DNA from: Gymnothorax reevesii
Lineage: Eukaryota > Chordata > Actinopteri > Anguilliformes > Muraenidae
Direction: 5' to 3'
Assembly: GCA_029721435.1 (NCBI GenBank)
Contig: CM056581.1
Location: 68,992,712 to 69,056,711, forward strand
Length of the DNA: 64,000 nt
How positions within the stretch are numbered: position 1 is the stretch's first letter; the number at the start of each line of letters is the position of its first letter. The notes under the pieces were generated by a model. That model worked only from the letters and a program-made list of their open reading frames with translations. It made no database searches and had not been told where the DNA came from. Below, piece after piece: positions 33,261 to 44,379 of the stretch. Made by a program: the position numbers and the translations under genes.

Positions 33261-33890
33261 CAGGGACAGATACGGCCCTCGCTGCCCACCTCTGGTGTAG
33301 AGACTGGAATTTGGGGTACGGGGTGTGTGTGGAGACTGGAGTTGGCTCCCGGAAAGTACAGATGTGCAGGCAGTGAGATGTGTGTCAGGCGTCAGGCTGC
33401 TTGTGTCATCAGGCAGAGACTCTAACCTTGCGTTTTTATGGCCAGTCCCTGAGTTGCAGTTGAGTTTTATTGGGCTGTAGTGACCATGTAAATCGGGTGT
33501 ATTTCAACTGCATTTTGCGTCATTATTATTATTTTCATTATTTTCACTGGACCAAAAACTGCAGTATAAAGAGGTTATTCGAAATATATATATATATATT
33601 CTCAAATTGGAGTGACATTCCCTGAGAGCGAGCCTACATGTGAGGTCATGGTGTGGGCGGCGTGAGGAGAGGGGGACTGAGTGAGGTAGGGAGGGACAGG
33701 GAGAGGGAGGACAGTTGGCTGACTGCAGCATCTTGCCTCCAGCCAACCTGAACAAAGATCAACAAGGCTGAGGGATGGAGAGAGTGATGCGATTGAGTGT
33801 GTGGAGGATTTTCTCTCGATGTTCTCACATGAGTGTGTGTAAGGGGGTGGGGTGCCTGCATGGAAGGCTGAGAATTTGCCTTTGGCGTGG

Positions 33891-33895
33891 TGTGT

Positions 33896-33947
<52 letters not shown>
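33891..33947. repeat. TG dinucleotide microsatellite
   Basis: About 28 TG units with one TA interruption. The open frames over it are low-complexity artefacts. Confidence 0.95.
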
Positions 33948-33948
<1 letters not shown>

Positions 33949-35258
33949 ATTAACTTGTGAGGTGTATGTCTGCGCGTGAGCGGCTGAGAGCTGTGACGTT
34001 CGTCTGGGATCCCTATGGTCACATGATCAGATCCTACTCACGCCCTCGCAAGTCTCGGTCAGAGGTCCGCATGGGCCTGGCTGATAATGACTCCACACAT
34101 GGGGGTCTGTGCTGCACTGATTAGTGGGCCTCATCGTTCTGTAGTGATGACTCGCAGTCAGCCAGACGCAAGCAGCTGTGCGAAATGGTGCGCTCAGTGT
34201 GTTATTCCCCTGACAGCACAGGCTGTGTGTGATTGATGGTTTGACCACATCATGCAAAATAAGTGAGGGCTGGTCATCACTGGAGTTGTTGGAATCAACT
34301 CCTCCCACAGTTTTCGTTGGACATCTTTGTAACTTTGCACATGGGCCATTTCATATAAACTAAACCAAAGTACAAGAATCTTCCACCGTCACCGACTCAG
34401 ATTTGGCTCAAATTTATTTTGGGAGTACCTGTATATTCAAAATTACACATGCAAAATTTTAGGCTCCTACTTCTAGGGGGTTCTATGATATAGCCCCCCA
34501 AATATCTGGGGCCATTCCCCCTTTTTGCCCTTGCGAATCGCGAGCACTAATTTATAGGGATTTTGGGGGCAGTATCTTTGGAAAAAATCATAAGTGTGGG
34601 CTAAAAATTGCTACCCAGGGTAATTTGAGTCCAGGCTTTCAGAATCTATTGTTAGAATTTATGAAAAGTTTTTCATTTTCAAGATGTTGGCCTCTCAAAT
34701 AATGAACTTTTTATGGGCAGAAATCAAAAATTCAGTGTTCAAGGGCCCCCTATGAGGTCAGATCCCTTACAGAGGCTAAATTGTGCTGGATTACTTCTAT
34801 CTGAGTACAAGGTCTGTTTGTACAAGGAAGATAGGCTGCACCCAAGGTGTAATGGTGGAGTATTTAGTCCCTAAAAAGGGTCCTGGCTTAAAAAGAGTTG
34901 CATTTGTGCCAATTTTGGATTGGCAAATTCACCATGTGGGTAGTTACTCATGGTAATGAGACTTGTTCTACATAAATGTATATATCTTGGCTTTATCTTT
35001 TCAAAATTACAACTTGTTTTCTCATCTCCTTCACTACGTAATCATGTTATCAAATATAGGCGTTTTGGGGTAAAAACTCCCATTATTATTCCGTTTGTTC
35101 AACCACCAGTTTTAAATAGACCGTACCTACTCATTAACACAAGTTACGTCATATAAACCTGCCCGTCCGTCCATCTGTTCTCTGTCTCTGGCTCCTGTTA
35201 GGTGTTATTGCGTACTTCTATGCTGGGGCTTTAGGTGTGTAATTGGCTTGAGTATCAG

Positions 35259-35365
35259 TCCACAGCAGCTGACTACGAGAGTGTTCCTGTGGAAGCCTAT
35301 GGGATGGCCATGTTGAAGGGGATGGGCTGGAAGCAAGGAGAGGGCATTGGACGGACCTTCAAACA
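35259..35365 (+). CDS. gpkow: gpkow exon 4: G-patch domain
   Basis: The G-patch is the glycine-rich motif through which GPKOW contacts the helicase DHX16. The acceptor is AGTATCAG|TCC in phase 0; the alternative AG sites 6 and 9 bases downstream would break the frame. The peptide is [20 protein letters not shown] then [15 protein letters not shown], with the spaced Gly residues and aromatic Trp of the motif: G-M-A-M-L-x-G-M-G-W-x-x-G-E-G-I-G. It ends AAACA|GTGAGT in phase 2; the completed codon is CA|G (Gln). Length is 107 bp. The only TGA seen in a neighbouring reading is intronic. Confidence 0.93.
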
Positions 35366-35863
35366 GTGAGTCTTCATGATGCCCTGTCCATAGTCCAAGG
35401 GCAGTCCTGCTACAGCTAGGGTTGCAGTAACATACTAAGCACTGCTGTAGGGCTCTCTTACACGAATGCACTTACTGTAGCGATTTTCTAATCCCTACTG
35501 CAGTACTGAAGGACTAATGCACTGACAGAGGTGGGAAAAGGTGTCTCACCCTTTCTTGTTCTGTTCTGGAATATTTGTCTCACTGAAGGGGTTCAGAGGT
35601 CAGTTGCAGCAGCTTTTGATGGGTTCAGACTTCATGAAGTGCGAGATTTCAAAATGGGTCTCGATGCCGTATGCTGAACTGAATCATGACTAAATATTTT
35701 CGCGTTTGTTACTAAAAGAAGGTTGAATTGTGGAGTGACTGTAAACTAACATTACGCTGTGGCAGGCTAACGTAACCAACAGCAAACAACAGGAAACCAT
35801 CTCCTGAGTGTTTAGCGGAGGCTTGTAAAGCTTCCCAATTAAAATGAACCCTCTCTGTCTCAG

Positions 35864-36071
35864 GGATGTGAAGCCAATTGAGCACCAGCTACGTCCCAAA
35901 GGCTTGGGCCTGGGTGCGGATCGCTCCACCCTGAAGGACCTGGAGGCCAGCAGCGCCCGTCGGCCCCCTAAACCGGGCGAGGACCGGGACAAGGAGGAAG
36001 AGGCCCTGGTTTTGGGGCCTGGAGGCTGCATTCTGGTACAGTCTGGAGCCCATAAGGACCTCTATGGGAAG
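35864..36071 (+). CDS. gpkow: gpkow exon 5: end of G-patch, start of KOW1
   Basis: Acceptor CTCTGTCTCAG|G in phase 2. The peptide begins [20 protein letters not shown], the C-terminal G-patch segment ([10 protein letters not shown] is nearly invariant in vertebrate GPKOW), then a charged linker [16 protein letters not shown], then [20 protein letters not shown]. This last part is the first half of KOW motif 1, the small beta-barrel RNA/protein-binding fold (…G..V.V..G.H.G..G.V…). It ends GGGAAG|GTATAC in phase 0. Intron 4 before it is only 498 bp. Confidence 0.95.
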
Positions 36072-36383
36072 GTATACTAATTCCTCTGCGTCACCCTGCA
36101 TTTTACAGCTGGTGAAGCTCAGTTGCCATTCAGGCCTCTGCTCAACATTGACTAACCTGTGAAACTTGGCCGACATACCCTCTCAGGTCAGTAGAGGGCA
36201 CTCTTTATACTGAACCAAACATAAAAACCTCCCCCTGAACTCACGATAATGGAAAATAACTGTATGCTATGCTGGTCTGTGGTGTTTTCATGGCTAACTG
36301 CTGTAGCTTAGCAACTGCACCACTATATAATATAGGTTCAAGCTTAAATCTAATGTCCTGAAATGGCCTTTTCTGTTTCACAG
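36072..36383 (+). other. gpkow: gpkow intron 5 (312 bp)
   Basis: The smallest intron in the window, bounded by GTATAC and TTTCACAG. No repeat or other feature is visible in it. Confidence 0.8.
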
Positions 36384-36516
36384 ATTGAGGGTGTGGATCC
36401 TGACAATGCCCGACTCATGGTGAAGCTCGCCATTGGTGGGAAGACTGTGACAGTCAGCCAATATGCCGTGAAATTAGTCCCTCGTAGAGAGTACGAACGG
36501 AACAGCAAGGACCTTA
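36384..36516 (+). CDS. gpkow: gpkow exon 6: remainder of KOW1
   Basis: Acceptor TTCTGTTTCACAG|ATT in phase 0. The peptide [20 protein letters not shown] then [20 protein letters not shown] aligns with the second half of KOW1 and the following strand-turn of GPKOW; the human protein has VEGLDPDN…V.LA.G…VTVSEY. It ends SKDL plus A|GTAAGT in phase 1; the split codon is A|GT (Ser). The frame stays open into the intron (KLLILPVF) and is not coding there. Intron 6 is 5.6 kb and repeat-rich. Confidence 0.94.
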
Positions 36517-36939
36517 GTAAGTTACTAATATTGCCTGTATTCATTTCTGAGAGTATCATTATATCCCCGAACAGAGATATTACGGTTTCGCCCCATCCGC
36601 TGATTTTAAGCTTTGGCGCGATAACTCACAAAATACTTTACATTGGCCTCTCATTTTTAGCATATGGGTAGATATGGTAGAGATGATGAACTGATTAGAC
36701 TTTGGGCAAGTATGCACTCCTAGGTTTGCCACCAGGTGGCACTATATATCGAAAAAATCAGTTTTTTTTAACCATTTCTCTGGAACAATTACTTACACAG
36801 ACCTCACATTTGCCTCATATTGTAGGTCTAGTAAAGGGGAATCTAATAAAGGGGGCTTCGAGTATTGGGAAATTTTGGGGATACACCAGCGTAGGCCTAG
36901 TTTCATACTGATGTCACTAACATGTAGTGCTGTCCAGTC

Positions 36940-38720
36940 ATATTTTTGTCATTTTTCATGAAGTCTCCTTTATCATCCAATGTTGCCTGATGTCTGGTTC
37001 CAAAAATGTGGACATCAGTGTGGATCTGGTCCTTTAACTTCACTGCTATAACAGCCTCCTCTCTTCTGGGAAGGTTTTCCATCAGATATCAGTATATTTC
37101 TGCATGAATGCGCTTCCATTCCTGCGACAAAAAGGCAGTAGTAAGACAGCCAGTGATGTTAGGTGTCTAGATCTGGTAGGAAATCTGGTTTCCAGCTAAG
37201 CTTGTGCCGATATGAAAAAAAATTAAAACTGTTCGATATTCAATTTAAAACCAAATCAAACTGTAATACTGGTTCTGTGGTCGCACTTGCTTCTTTTTTC
37301 CATTTTATTTTTCCTATGTGTGCTTCAAGTGTAACGTTATTTTCAGTCAAAATCAAAATAATTAGATGGAGCTGTTCAGAACTTTTTCGGTGGAATTAAC
37401 TGGCTCCTCGGTATTCAGTATTTTCTACTGGTCATCGGCAATGTCACTAGTTCAGTCTCTGGCAGCTAGATAATCTTTTTCTAGCCCCGTTCACAAAACC
37501 CTGAGGGAATATGCTGAAGTAAAAAACGCAGATCTCGGACATCGCTCACTCACTGTAAAGACGCTGCCAGAGACCTAACTAGTGACATTGCCGATGATCA
37601 GTAGAAAACGCTGAATTCCGAGGAGCCGCCGAATTTACATTGCATTTCATGTGTCCGTGAATGCTGTAGATAATTTTTCGGATATAGCTAGACAGCTATA
37701 AATGAACCTGGAGCGTTGAATATTATTAATTCTCCTTGCGGATATGTCACCATTTTGTGACTCCAGGTATTCTGAACATTAAGCCATATGAAGTTGAAGT
37801 TATGAACAGCTTTATCTAATTATTTTGATTTTGAAGCCCACAAGCTTAAACGTGTAGGCTCACCAGCCAAATACATTCACACATACTGATTGGGAGAAAG
37901 TGACTCAATCGTAACTGAAGTTTGCATTATTTACCACGCCGAAAAAATGCTAGAATTTAGCAAGTGCATTTACTGATGATCTTGGGCTAACTCAGGGTTA
38001 ACTGCTGAAGAGTAATATGATGAGCTAAAACAAATAAACTGATAAAGAGCCGACGGTTTGGTAAACGTTTTTCAGTGTATAGTTGGATGGGTTTAGAATT
38101 CGTTCAGAGCTGCGTTTCAAAGCATAAAAACACGCAATGGTGAGTGGGCAACTCACATGGCAATGGTTGGATATTATTCAAGAACTCACTAGAGTGGGCA
38201 TGCGCGTATGCAAATGAGGACAAAACGTTTGTAGGAAAAAAACTTTCGCCCCCGACCCCACATTCACTTGAAACCTGATCTCTTGCTATTTGTTGTTGCG
38301 CTCGGTTCAGGCACAGTCAGTTTATACAAAAGACAAACGTAATAAATATAATGCAGATGAATTAATGCTGTCGGCAAATACACATGACGCCATCAGCATC
38401 AAGTTTTTGTGAGCTATATTTTAACATTTTGGACACGTTTTGGGCACTTCAAAAAAATTATTATTTTTTTAATAATGGAGGACCGGTTCCGATGGTCCAT
38501 ATACAATGAACCAGTTCACTCAAGTAAATCTGATCGAACTGGTTAAACCGGAATTCGGCCCAAGCTTATTTCCTGCTGATCCCAATGATGTTTGATTGGG
38601 TTTAAGTCAGGGCAATGGGCAGGCCATTCAAGGACTTCTACACTAATTGACAAACTATATCTGGACCTCACTCTGTGCATGGGGGAGATGTTGTCCCGTC
38701 CTGGATAAGATCAACCTAAA
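36940..38720 (-). mobile_element. Older Tc1-type repeat interrupted by palindromic element
   Basis: The two pieces 36940-37188 and about 38577-38720 read as one continuous sequence when the insert is removed (…GGAAGGTTTTCCATCAG… / …GGGTTTAAGTCAGGGCAATG GGCAGGCCA…, here shown only in part). Its words resemble the minus strand of a common fish Tc1-like repeat. No open frame remains. Confidence 0.5.
37197..38568. mobile_element. Palindrome-rich hAT-like element, 8-bp duplication
   Basis: Terminal repeats TAAGCTTGTGCCGAT (37197) and the complement of TAAGCTTGGGCCGAA (ending 38568). Directly outside lie TTTCCAGC (37189-37196) and TTTCCTGC (38569-38576), 7 of 8 identical. Inside, AAAATCAAAATAATTAGAT…(37347) through the block GGCTCCTCGGTATTCAG…CTGGCAGC (37401-37466) is mirrored at 37562-37627 and about 37810-37845. 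No transposase is seen. The 8-bp duplication points to hAT, although the termini are not the usual CAGGG type. Confidence 0.65.
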
Positions 38721-39092
38721 ATGGCCGGAAAAGCAAAAAACTCTAAAGTGACATTCTGGGCTCTAATTTCGTAGACCAGGCGCAGGCGCAGGCGCGGCGC
38801 AAGTACTCCTCTGTCCCGCCTCTGCCCCTCCTTCTAGCGCAGGAGGCGACACAGCCGAGTCAAATCTTGCTCACCGGCAAGAGAAATGATGGATAGTGTG
38901 TTCCCATTAGTTACAAACTGTTGCTGCTTTAAATTTTGGGATTAACATGCATGGACAACAATGCAAGATACGTGACACATTTATTTTCAATATGTGATCT
39001 TAACTCAGTATGAGATCATAGCAATCAGGCTGTATTCCTTTCCCCCACTGAAGAAGATGAAACCTAAGTGACAATAATAGTAGCCTAGTATT

Positions 39093-39145
39093 AAGCCGCT
39101 TGCACACTGGTCGCGAAACGAATTTTTCGCTCGACAGATTGCGTC
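39093..39145. repeat. Fragment of dispersed CCGGACGCG repeat
   Basis: AGCCGCTTGCACACTGGTCG followed by CGAAACGAATTTTTCGCTCG matches the half-unit at 15287-15358 with about eight differences in the first half. Confidence 0.5.
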
Positions 39146-39593
39146 TTGTGTCCGAAAGTCTGACAGGGTTTTAATAAATCTCCGTGCCCGACAGTCTATT
39201 ATAATTTTTAATTTCTTCAAACCTGCTGACTCTTTTAGATATTAAACGTGAATGTTTTGATAAGAGGGCTCAGTTCTTTTAGATGAGTACCGAGAATTTC
39301 AATCAATGTTTCAGTGTAAGCTCTGCTCAACTGGCGCGAGACAATGTACAATGCCTCCGTGTCTGACAGCTAAAAAAAAAAAAAAAAGAGGACGATTAGA
39401 ACATATTGATAACGAAATAAAGAATAAAAAGAAACATTTTAACAACAGAACATCCAATGAACACTGCGATTTATTTATTGGCGGGTCATCTTTGTTGGAT
39501 ATCCCGTTTGTTGGTTTTTATTCTTTATTTTGTTATAAATCTGTTCTCATATCAATACTTTTACTTTTTGCTGGCTGCTGGACATGGAGTATT

Positions 39594-39979
39594 TTGCCCT
39601 CTCACTCTCCACTTCAACCCGCAGGGCTCCCTTGAAAAAGAGATTTCAATCTCAACAGGACTTCCCTGGTTAAATAAGGGATTAATTTAAAAAAAAAATA
39701 AAAAAAATTTTAAAAAAAATTGGGTTCAGAATATAATAATTTAATAAGTTGAAGAAATTAGTTAAGTCGTTGAATAATGAAAAATGCACTTAACCATTTC
39801 TCACAAAGTCAGTACTAAATTCAACGACTTAACTAATTTCTTCAACTTATTAAATTATTATATTCTGAACCCAATTTTTTTTTTAAATTAATCCCTTATT
39901 TAACCAGGGAAGTCCTGTTGAGATTGAAATCTCTTTTTCAAGGGAGCCCTGCGGGTTGAAGTGGAGAGTGAGAGGGCAA
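39594..39979. repeat. Long hairpin, arms 182 and 161 bp, loop 43 bp
   Basis: TTGCCCTCTCACTCTCC at 39594 onward is complementary, almost base for base, to the sequence ending 39979. The main difference is an A-rich expansion near 39690-39718 in the left arm. Both arms carry a TTAAATAAGGGATTA/TAACCAGGG motif like the repeat at 16126. The transcript of gpkow intron 6 would form a very stable stem here. Confidence 0.9.
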
Positions 39980-39999
39980 TTTGCACAGCCAATTAGATC

Positions 40000-40341
40000 A
40001 GGGGATGATTAGGTGGCAGGTCGAAAGATCCAGGTTGGGAATTTAACCATGACACCGGCAAACCCCTAACTCTTGTCGAAAAGTGCTAGAAGGTCTTTAG
40101 TGACCACACTGAGTCAGGACCTCGGTCTAACATCTCACCCGAAAGACGGTGTCTCCTTCAGTACAGTGTTCCCATCACTGCACATGGGCATTGGGGATTA
40201 TTCCACCAGAGGGAAGTTCGCAAGCTAATGGCCACCAACACCTCTTCCAACTTGGGTTTTCCCAGCTGGTCTCCCATCCAAGCACTAACCAAGCCCACAC
40301 CTGCTACGCTGGAGCAGATTGAATAGTGGTATGGCTGCTGA
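40000..40341 (-). mobile_element. 5S rRNA-derived SINE (SINE3-like)
   Basis: On the minus strand the 5' end near 40341 reads GCAGCCATACCAC, followed by TGGTTAGTGCTTGGATGGGA and GACCAGCTGGGAAAACCC. These match vertebrate 5S rRNA (GCCATACCAC…, GGTTAGTACTTGGATGGGAG…) including the internal pol III control region. The body downstream (GTTAGACCGAGGTCCTGACTC-type block on the complement) is shared by several fish SINEs. It is a retroposed SINE, not a 5S gene. Confidence 0.75.
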
Positions 40342-42119
40342 TTCAGACTGTCTCCAAAAACTCATTACCAATGGAAAAATACACTTCACCATTTTCCACG
40401 TGGTCAGTAATAAATTTAACTGAGCATATCCATGATAAAAATGGGTTCAGTTTCTAATAATTTAATAAGTTGAAATAGTTAATTTTATTAAATGACATCA
40501 GAAAAAATAGTTCGGTAAATTTTTCGTTATTAATGAGTTGGCGACTATGGGCCGTCTCAGCATATCTACTGCAAAAATAGTTTCATTTTACGTTTGAGGA
40601 GTTAATGTTATCTATAACCTGAGAAACAACACTTGTGTTTTTTCACCATGCTTGGGTAGATTTGGATAGTTTGAGCCTATCTAAAATGACTTGCTAGGCT
40701 TTCTTTTAGGGGAGCTTTTGCCTATATAAGCTTTGCTGTTGAGGGCAACTGCGTAGGTCTTGTTCGTGTGTGCTGTCCATTGCTGTTCTTGGGCCCTAGT
40801 GCGATTAACCCAGAACAGAACAGATTGTGCAGACCGTGACAAGGACTGGTTGAATCCTGATGTTGTTGTGGGTAAATAAAGGTTTTATTGATCCCATGGA
40901 ATTTTTGAGCCCAGATGCACACAGAGGTCCTTTGCTCCATCGGTTGACTTAAAAAGCGGAGTTGAGAAGCTAAAACAATGTTGCTTTTACCGTAGGGAAT
41001 GTTTGCGTTCTTTTGCACATGTAAACTTTTGTACAGTGCTGCATATAATGTTGATATTTCTCATTGGGTAGATCCTCTATGTTGTAAAGTGTTGCACATA
41101 AGTTAACATAATGCTTTATGTAAACAAACTGCAGAAATGTTTTTTTTCATTTTGCAGCTTACTACAATCAGTTCTTACGTAATACTCCGTGCGAGATGGT
41201 GTCTTGTTGCGGGTCTTGCGTAACCTTTGCGGATGAAAACCAGTGCGCAGAAAGTTTTCTAGCATGTTTGAAAAAAGTCAACCAAACAACAAGACGTACC
41301 TTTACGTCAGAATTCTGCTGGCAATACGTCAGGATATCTATGAGGAACATTAATATGTTAAAAAACACGGATTTGCTTCAAGCTAATTAATTCAGCATTA
41401 TTGACAGGTTTTCTAGCATGGTGAAAAGTCCTCCGAAGTCAAATGCGATTCGTATTTCCTCATGATCACTGATCCACTGCCTTATGAATTTGCGGATCTT
41501 TACTGTCATTTGCGGGGCATTATGGATTTGATTTTCATATTTAAGTTTATGTAAATTAATGTAAGCCAAACTCAGAACTTGACTGCATCGTGGATGTACC
41601 CTATCAGTCTTTTTTGTCATCTTCCCTGTTTTAACTTGAATTGTTATATAATTTGAATAATTCTATAGATGATTAATAGTGTCATCTAAACTTGGTCTCA
41701 GCCCGCAGGACTCCTTTACTTCAACGGTTAAGAGATCAGCTGGACATTTTGTTTCCTGTAATTAGAGCTGCTCGTTGTCATGTACACACAGATGCACGCA
41801 CACGCTCACTCTCGCATAAACTCCTCGTTTGGGAGCGGCACATGGTCTACTGAGGTCCCCAACCCTGGTCCTTGGGAGTTTGGGCTGGAAGATATTCCTC
41901 ACGTGTGTGATTTCTCTAGAGTAGTGGATCATAGTTGAATCACTACAGCTTCTACAGTCTGAGCCGGATGCTGACCTTGTGATTCTTTATGCTCCAGGCC
42001 AGGAATTTGGGACGTCATTAGGCTTTATGACTCTCTTCAGTGTAATTATGCATTGTCTCGTCAGTCTTGCTTCTCTTTGTATTTTAAGTCTCTTTCTGCC
42101 TCGTCCACCTCTGTCACAG

Positions 42120-42303
42120 GTCGCCTCAGCAAAGCCCACAAGGACAGGGAGAGAGAAAAGAAGGATGGGGAGAGGGAGAGGGAGAGAGCGGAGCAGAGGA
42201 GTAATGGACGGGAGGAGCACAGGAAGGAGAAGCGTGCAGACAGAGAGAGAGATGGAGGAAAGGATCATCTGAAAATTAAGCATCGGAAACGGAGTGATGA
42301 CTG
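42120..42303 (+). CDS. gpkow: gpkow exon 7: basic/acidic charged linker
   Basis: Acceptor CTCTGTCACAG|GT in phase 1. The peptide RLSKAHKDREREKKDGERER then ERAEQRSNGREEHRKEKRAD and ends HLKIKHRKRSDD plus TG|GTAGGG in phase 2. The region between KOW1 and KOW2 in GPKOW is a charged linker; here it is an Arg/Glu/Lys-rich, RE/RD-like stretch of about 60 residues. The completed codon with exon 8 is TG|G (Trp); a conserved D-W pair sits at this point in the human protein. The linker length differs between species, so this exon has the weakest sequence conservation, but splice sites and frame on both sides are right. Confidence 0.9.
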
Positions 42304-43617
42304 GTAGGGTCCTGCTACACAGCACATTAAAGGCTGTTGCAGGAAGCCTTAAGATGTACGGGGAACTGTACGGGTTCATTGGGTGGGAGCGGAAAGCAGG
42401 GGTTGACAAACACCTTTTCACTCAGGGCCGGTACGAATTGTCACTCTTCAAAGGGACCAAGAACCGATTTATTGGGCCGATATACATGTGTGGCTCTAGG
42501 TGCCATTAATAAAAGGGGGCCCTCTATAATGTAAAATTTTGTCGCAATTTACAGTTGTGCAAACTCAAGCACAAGACTTCCTTTAAATGCCTTTAAATTT
42601 GTTAAAATATTACAAAAAAGACTGCCTCATCAGTGGATAGGAAAGAGACATGCTTGAAGTTACTTCACAGTATTTCTTTACGCTGTGCCCAGGGTTTTTA
42701 GTTGAGTCACCGTAATCTGAGAGAAGGAGGTTCTCACTCACTGGCAATACATTTGGAGCCACTCAAGATGGTTGCTAAAAATGCAGTTTTGAGCGGGATT
42801 TTGGTAGGTTTATTCATGATTTGTCCTCCTTACTTGTACTTGTACATTTTTTATGTCAGGGGAGTTTTTGTGCCTAGGGCCAATGGGTAACAAGATTTTC
42901 GGACAGTTTTTGCGACATTTCAATCATTAAGAAAAATGCTCACTGCTGTTTTAACTCTGATCCCAGGGTGTCCCAGGTCACTTTAATGTACGAAAAGCTT
43001 TTGAGCACACTTTGTGAGTCATAGCGTAAAACTGGAAATATCTAGTGAATTTATGTGTTCTTATGATTTTGAATCATCTTTTCTTCAATTAGAAATTATC
43101 TTTAATGCTTGTAGAATCATAATATTTATTATAAATGCAGAACTAAGATGGGGCGCAGCACTTGGGTCTGAACAGGGAGGCAGATTCGGAAATCTAAAAC
43201 ATTTGCATTATATTTAATGGCCGGCAGATGGCGATGTTGGCGGTTACAGAAAGAAGTTCAATGCTATTTAAGTCTATCCGAAAATGACCCTACTTTGCTA
43301 CCTGATTTATCATTTCAAAAATTATTTTCCACATCACTTTATGGTATCTATCGCAAGTTTCAAGTCTCCTCTGATATATCGTAATGTTCATTTTTGTAAA
43401 TTATGGTCTCAAGTAGACTAGACTAAAGGATAAAGCCAGAATATGCTTTAGGGGCGTGGCTATCCTCTGGTCCTCGTCAGACACGGTCAGATCCAGAGCC
43501 ACGTTCCTCCCCGGATAGATGGTCTTCGCAGACAGCCTTCTGACGTCATGGTGGCCATATTGTTGACATACCGCTGAGGAGCAGAGCGAAGATTTCAATT
43601 GAGATAAACGAGCCGTC

Positions 43618-43812
43618 ATGGCATCATCTTCGTGCAATGACGAGAAAACTTGTTTGATTGGTGTTGATCCATATAAATTGGACAAAGCAGCGGTTAGCCG
43701 AGATATATCTTTGCTGCCAGCCGTGGATTACTCCGATATTCGCCACTATTTAATCCACAGTGTCCGCCAACACTCGTCAGAAACGGCAGCGAGCGAGATA
43801 GGGAGGAGCTAA
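43618..43812 (+). pseudogene. N-terminal fragment of transposon-encoded protein
   Basis: The frame starts ATGGCATCATCTTCG and encodes CLIGVDPYKLDKAAVSRDIS then LLPAVDYSDIRHYLIHSVRQ. It resembles the N-terminus of uncharacterised fish proteins that carry a SWIM finger and YqaJ-type nuclease (pattern …DP..L…LP…DI..YL…). It stops at 43810 without a splice donor that I can see, so only about 64 residues remain. Confidence 0.4.
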
Positions 43813-43867
43813 CATTGGCTGTCTCCCAAAGGGCCTAAATTAAATCCTCGTTCTTTAAACTAACATT

Positions 43868-44060
43868 TGGTCCAAAACGTCGGTTTTTGTGTCAGCATTA
43901 ATATTTTGTATTTCTGTGTCTTAACCGGGCATTTTATGGCGTCTTCACTGGCTATTTCTGTTGTACAATAAGAGAGTGCTAACCGGGCATTTTATAGCGT
44001 CTTAAGACACAAATACAGAATCTTAATGCTGACGCCAAAACCAACGTTTTGGATAAAACT
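43868..44060. repeat. Hairpin with internal 57-bp direct repeat
   Basis: Arms 43868-43924 (containing CCAAAACGTCGGTTTTTGTG) and 44003-44060 are inverted copies. The loop carries AACCGGGCATTTTATGGCG (43924) and AACCGGGCATTTTATAGCG (43981), 57 bp apart. Confidence 0.7.
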
Positions 44061-44379
44061 GTGTTCCATAGAACGGAAAGGATGCAAGTGTAGCTAACTA
44101 CAGAATGAAGATTTAATTTCTGCGCTTTTGGATGCAGCCATTAACTCCATTCAACAGTAGCTCACTGTGAATCTCCTAAGTCAATAATATCGACTGTCAC
44201 ATCAGCTGTCTTGACGTCGCCTCCTACCAGAACAATGTCAGGCGCCGGTAGCTAGCACTTTGCATCTTTTATCACATCAATCAACATTCACTGTTTGACA
44301 AAATGATCTCTGACTAATAAAACCGTCATCTACCAGTGATTAAATGCAGGGCACACACTTTACTGACTTATCTAACTGT

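Larger units (their letters stand above)
27006..33294. mobile_element. hAT-type MITE (~307 bp) split by DIRS element
   Basis: The left terminus CAGGGGTGGGCAATC at 27006 pairs with the complement of CAGAGGTGGGCAGCG ending at 33294. The 8-bp sequence GTGTAGAG flanks both sides perfectly (26998-27005 and 33295-33302), the hallmark of hAT insertion. MITE sequence comprises 27006-27278 and 33261-33294. No coding capacity. Confidence 0.85.
26976..35258 (+). other. gpkow: gpkow intron 3 (8.3 kb)
   Basis: Donor GTGAGT, acceptor AGTATCAG. About 6.3 kb is the MITE plus DIRS complex (27006-33294). The remaining 33303-35258 holds a TG microsatellite and, at about 34330-34950, an unclassified repeat-like stretch beginning with a GGCCATTTCATATAAACTA motif that resembles the terminus of the MITE at 17377. 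Confidence 0.85.
36517..42119 (+). other. gpkow: gpkow intron 6 (5.6 kb)
   Basis: Donor GTAAGT, acceptor CTCTGTCACAG. Contains a split older repeat with a palindromic insert (36940-38720), a long hairpin (39594-39979) and a 5S-type SINE (40000-40341). A 70-bp stretch at 36763-36830 recurs at 61437-61510. In 38722-39593 a CCGGACGCG-family fragment lies at 39093-39145; 40342-42119 shows nothing I can name apart from a possible MITE end near 41846-41880 (CCCCAACCCTGGTCC). Confidence 0.8.

Noticed and set aside
33775..33960. Open frames over the TG microsatellite
   Set aside because: Translation is simple repeat (poly Cys-Val or His-Thr).
40000..40341. 5S rRNA gene
   Set aside because: Only part of the 5S sequence is present, with mismatches and a SINE body attached, so it is a retroposed SINE.
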